Below are positions 6,028-7,849 of a DNA stretch of 7,849 nucleotides, one piece after another. Position 1 is the first letter of the stretch, and every line of letters starts with the position of its first letter. The notes beneath the pieces are model-generated. The model was not told where the DNA came from and ran no database searches. It saw only the letters and a list, made by a program, of their open reading frames with translations. Location of the stretch: the NCBI GenBank assembly GCA_021160485.1, contig JAGHCL010000039.1:1-7849 (forward strand), written 5' to 3'. The position numbers and the translations under genes are program-made. The stretch comes from Candidatus Desulfofervidaceae bacterium. GTDB taxonomy: Bacteria > Desulfobacterota > Desulfofervidia > Desulfofervidales > Desulfofervidaceae.

Positions 6028-7086
6028 CTAAGGTACCACCTCTTTTAACTTTTCTGCTAACTTGCGCCACCTTTTTCCAGGTATAAGCGCTTCATGCTCC
6101 TGTAATCCTTTTTCTAAGTGAGTATTTACATCCTGCTTGACAAAATTTGCCGCCATTTTAATACCATTTTTAACCGCTTTTGCCTGCGAACGGCCATGGC
6201 CAATAATGACTGTTCCATTCACTCCTAAAAGAGGAGCTCCACCATATTCTGAATAATCTAATATTTGAAACACATTTTTTAATAAGTTTTTAACCAAAAT
6301 TAGCCCCAATTTTGCCCAAAGACTTTTTTTAACTTCTTTCTTAACCAAAGTAATCAAACTTTCTACTACACCCTCTCCCAGTTTTAAAGCTACATTGCCC
6401 ACAAAACCATCACAGACAACCACATCTGCCTTATGATGGAGGATATCTTTTCCTTCTACGTTACCTATAAAATTAAGGGGGCTTTTTTCTAAAAAGGTAT
6501 AGGTTTGCTTAACCAATTCATTTCCTTTTGTTGGTTCTTCCCCGATATTCAGAAGCCCCACTTTAGGTTCAGGCAACCCCAAAATATACTTAGCAAAAAC
6601 ATGTCCCATAACAGCAAACTGAACCAGATGATATGGACGGCAGTCTACCATACCTCCCACATCTATAAAAACGACATAACCTTTTAAAGTGGGAATAAGC
6701 CCGGCCAAAGCTGGTCTATTTACGCCTTTTAATCGCCCCAGCGTAAACATAGCCATGGCTAGTGTAGCACCAGAGTTCCCTGCGCTAAACACACCCTGTG
6801 CCACTCCTTTTTTAACCAACTCTAATGCTACCTTAATAGAGGCATCTTTTTTAAACCGAATGGCCTCAGCCGGCGGTTCTCCCATTTCTACAACTTGAGA
6901 GGCATTGTAGACCTGAAGCGGGAGGTTACTCTTCTCCTTATTCAGGAGCGGTTTAATCCTTTCCTCCTGTCCCACTAAAATAAGCTCTATGTCTGCCTCT
7001 TGAACGACTTCCACCGCCCCCTTAATTATTTCCTGAGGCGCATAATCGCCTCCCATAGCGTCTACGGCAATAACGATCTTACTCAT
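6028..7086 (-). CDS. plsX: Phosphate acyltransferase PlsX
   Basis: Peripheral membrane enzyme that converts acyl-ACP and phosphate to acyl-phosphate, the donor used by PlsY for the first acylation of glycerol-3-phosphate in phospholipid synthesis. The 352 residues cover the whole family length. The N-terminus IAVDAMGGDYAP is the PlsX hallmark, followed by the conserved EMGEPPAEAIRFKKDAS (67–83), SAGNSGATLAMAMFTLGR (101–118) and the later block GGAPLLGVNGTVIIGHGRS. The ATG at 7086 starts 6 bp after the rpmF stop, and no good Shine-Dalgarno is visible in the preceding bases, so initiation probably relies on coupling to rpmF. Synteny with yceD-rpmF upstream and fabH downstream is the classical arrangement and confirms the assignment. 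No plsY is in the window. Confidence 0.97.
   Translation of the reverse strand: MSKIVIAVDAMGGDYAPQEIIKGAVEVVQEADIELILVGQEERIKPLLNKEKSNLPLQVYNASQVVEMGEPPAEAIRFKKDASIKVALELVKKGVAQGVFSAGNSGATLAMAMFTLGRLKGVNRPALAGLIPTLKGYVVFIDVGGMVDCRPYHLVQFAVMGHVFAKYILGLPEPKVGLLNIGEEPTKGNELVKQTYTFLEKSPLNFIGNVEGKDILHHKADVVVCDGFVGNVALKLGEGVVESLITLVKKEVKKSLWAKLGLILVKNLLKNVFQILDYSEYGGAPLLGVNGTVIIGHGRSQAKAVKNGIKMAANFVKQDVNTHLEKGLQEHEALIPGKRWRKLAEKLKEVVP
6036..6041 (-). promoter_or_regulatory. Ribosome-binding site of fabH inside the plsX 3' end
   Basis: AGGTGG on the minus strand with a 9-nt spacer to the fabH ATG at 6026. It lies within the last codons of plsX, so terminating plsX ribosomes would keep it exposed and couple the two genes. 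Confidence 0.65.
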
Positions 7087-7092
7087 CTTCGG

Positions 7093-7275
7093 TTAGATTT
7101 CTTTAACTTCTATAATCTCTTCTCCTTTATATTTCCCACAGTGTGGGCATACGCGGTGAGGTAATTTAGGTTCATGGCAATGTGGACATTCAATCACATT
7201 AGGCGCCGTAATTTTAAAGTGTGTTCTCCTCTTATCCCGTCTTGACTTGGATGTTTTTCTCTTTGGTACCGCCAT
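7093..7275 (-). CDS. rpmF: 50S ribosomal protein L32
   Basis: Small basic protein of the large ribosomal subunit. The 60-residue product starts [17 protein letters not shown], the standard L32 N-terminus with its basic tail that threads into rRNA. Four cysteines form a zinc ribbon: C30 and C33 (CPHC) with C43 and C46 (CPHC). This is the zinc-binding form of L32, in contrast to the cysteine-free paralogues that some bacteria express under zinc shortage. The ATG follows an AGGAGAGG site. It lies 12 bp after yceD and 6 bp before plsX, the widespread yceD-rpmF-plsX order that ties ribosome and membrane lipid gene expression. Confidence 0.98.
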   Translation of the reverse strand: MAVPKRKTSKSRRDKRRTHFKITAPNVIECPHCHEPKLPHRVCPHCGKYKGEEIIEVKEI

Positions 7276-7278
7276 TTT

Positions 7279-7286
7279 CCTCTCCT
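7279..7286 (-). promoter_or_regulatory. Ribosome-binding site of rpmF
   Basis: AGGAGAGG on the minus strand fills most of the 12-bp gap between the yceD stop and the rpmF ATG. Two overlapping Shine-Dalgarno registers (AGGAG and GAGG) are possible. Confidence 0.65.
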
Positions 7287-7287
7287 A

Positions 7288-7827
7288 CTATGAATTATGT
7301 TTTTTCTTTAAGTGTTTTAATGCCTCATAAAAAGGACTATATTTAGGCCGTTTACATTGGCATTTTCCCTTATTTAAATTTATTCCACAATAAGGGCAGA
7401 GACCAGCACAATCAGGCCGGCATAACGGCTTTATAGGTATATTAAGAAAAATTTGTTCACTTACAACTTGGTCTATATCAACTTCTACCCCATCAAAAAA
7501 CTCTATCTCCATATCGTCCTTTTTCAAACGGAATATTTCACTACGTGGCGCTTGCCATTTTGGCACAAGCATAAAATTTATCTTTATTTCTAACGGATAA
7601 TCAAATTGTTCTAAACATCGTGCACAAAATAACTTTAACTTACCGTGAATTTCTCCAGTTACATGCACTTTTTCTTGCATCGGTGTCAATTTTATGTTGG
7701 CAGTTAAGGGAGTAGCCAGGTCTACACCCAAAAAATCTTTTTCTTTTTCTAACTTCCACCATTTTTCCTGCTTATGGAAGTCTATGTTTAACCCCTCTTG
7801 GGGAATATCTTCTATTTTGATAATCAT
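7288..7827 (-). CDS. yceD: YceD/DUF177 family protein (large ribosomal subunit accumulation protein family)
   Basis: Conserved bacterial protein almost always encoded just before rpmF. Family members are linked to 23S rRNA or large-subunit accumulation, but the molecular activity is not firmly known. The 179-residue product begins MIIKIEDIPQEGLNIDF, as expected for DUF177. It has a central CARC pair (C68, C71) followed by LEQF, an acidic stretch (about 104–120), and a cysteine-rich C-terminal segment with C136, C140, C144, C147, C156 and C158 around LCPYCGINLNKGKCQC. These cysteines may bind zinc (inference). The ATG at 7827 is preceded by AAGGGAAG, an imperfect Shine-Dalgarno, and family homology starts at this codon. 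It is the first gene of the visible cluster; only 22 bases lie upstream in the window and no promoter can be judged. Confidence 0.9.
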   Translation of the reverse strand: MIIKIEDIPQEGLNIDFHKQEKWWKLEKEKDFLGVDLATPLTANIKLTPMQEKVHVTGEIHGKLKLFCARCLEQFDYPLEIKINFMLVPKWQAPRSEIFRLKKDDMEIEFFDGVEVDIDQVVSEQIFLNIPIKPLCRPDCAGLCPYCGINLNKGKCQCKRPKYSPFYEALKHLKKKHNS

Positions 7828-7849
7828 TAAAGCTTCCCTTTCTAAAAAG

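Noticed and set aside
6032..7270. Repeated GGTACC hexamers (also near position 3)
   Set aside because: Three copies of a 6-base palindrome within coding DNA and a gene junction, with no shared flanks or regular spacing; taken as chance.

Overview
The window is one tightly packed, single-direction gene cluster read entirely from the minus strand. In transcription order (right to left) it runs yceD/DUF177 – rpmF – plsX – fabH – acyl-CoA dehydrogenase – etfB – etfA (with an N-terminal 2[4Fe-4S] ferredoxin domain) – fabG – acpP – fabF. The last gene, fabF, runs off the left edge. Gaps are 19 bp or less, or are overlaps, everywhere except a 66-bp fabG–acpP spacer. No stretch over 300 bases lacks a gene. 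I see no tRNA, rRNA, mobile element, CRISPR array or strong terminator. The operon promoter would lie beyond position 7849.

The host is a bacterium with AT-rich DNA, strong AGGAGG-type ribosome-binding sites and one TTG start. A ferredoxin-EtfA and a clostridial-style EtfB point to an anaerobe, most plausibly from the Desulfobacterota, Thermodesulfobacteria or Firmicutes side of the tree. That placement is an inference from gene content and protein character; no phylogenetic marker settles it.

Right part (5046–7827): the widely conserved yceD-rpmF-plsX-fabH block, joining a large-ribosomal-subunit gene and its companion to phospholipid and fatty acid initiation. PlsX makes acyl-phosphate from acyl-ACP and FabH starts chains from an acyl-CoA primer plus malonyl-ACP. 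Left part (1–1891): FabG (3-ketoacyl-ACP reductase), ACP, and FabF (elongating condensing enzyme).

Middle (1891–5026): an acyl-CoA dehydrogenase and both electron-transfer flavoprotein subunits, translationally coupled and set between fabH and fabG. In many Firmicutes that position holds fabK (enoyl-ACP reductase) and fabD. Neither of those, nor fabI or fabZ, is in this window. EtfB carries the DGDTAQVGP loop seen in electron-bifurcating Etfs. The leading hypothesis is that this module does a reductive enoyl-thioester step tied to fatty acid synthesis, either preparing an acyl-CoA primer for FabH or reducing enoyl-ACP itself. The alternative is a beta-oxidation module that merely shares the transcript. 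FabH has Leu at the position of E. coli Phe87 in the primer pocket, which weakly suggests a non-acetyl primer.
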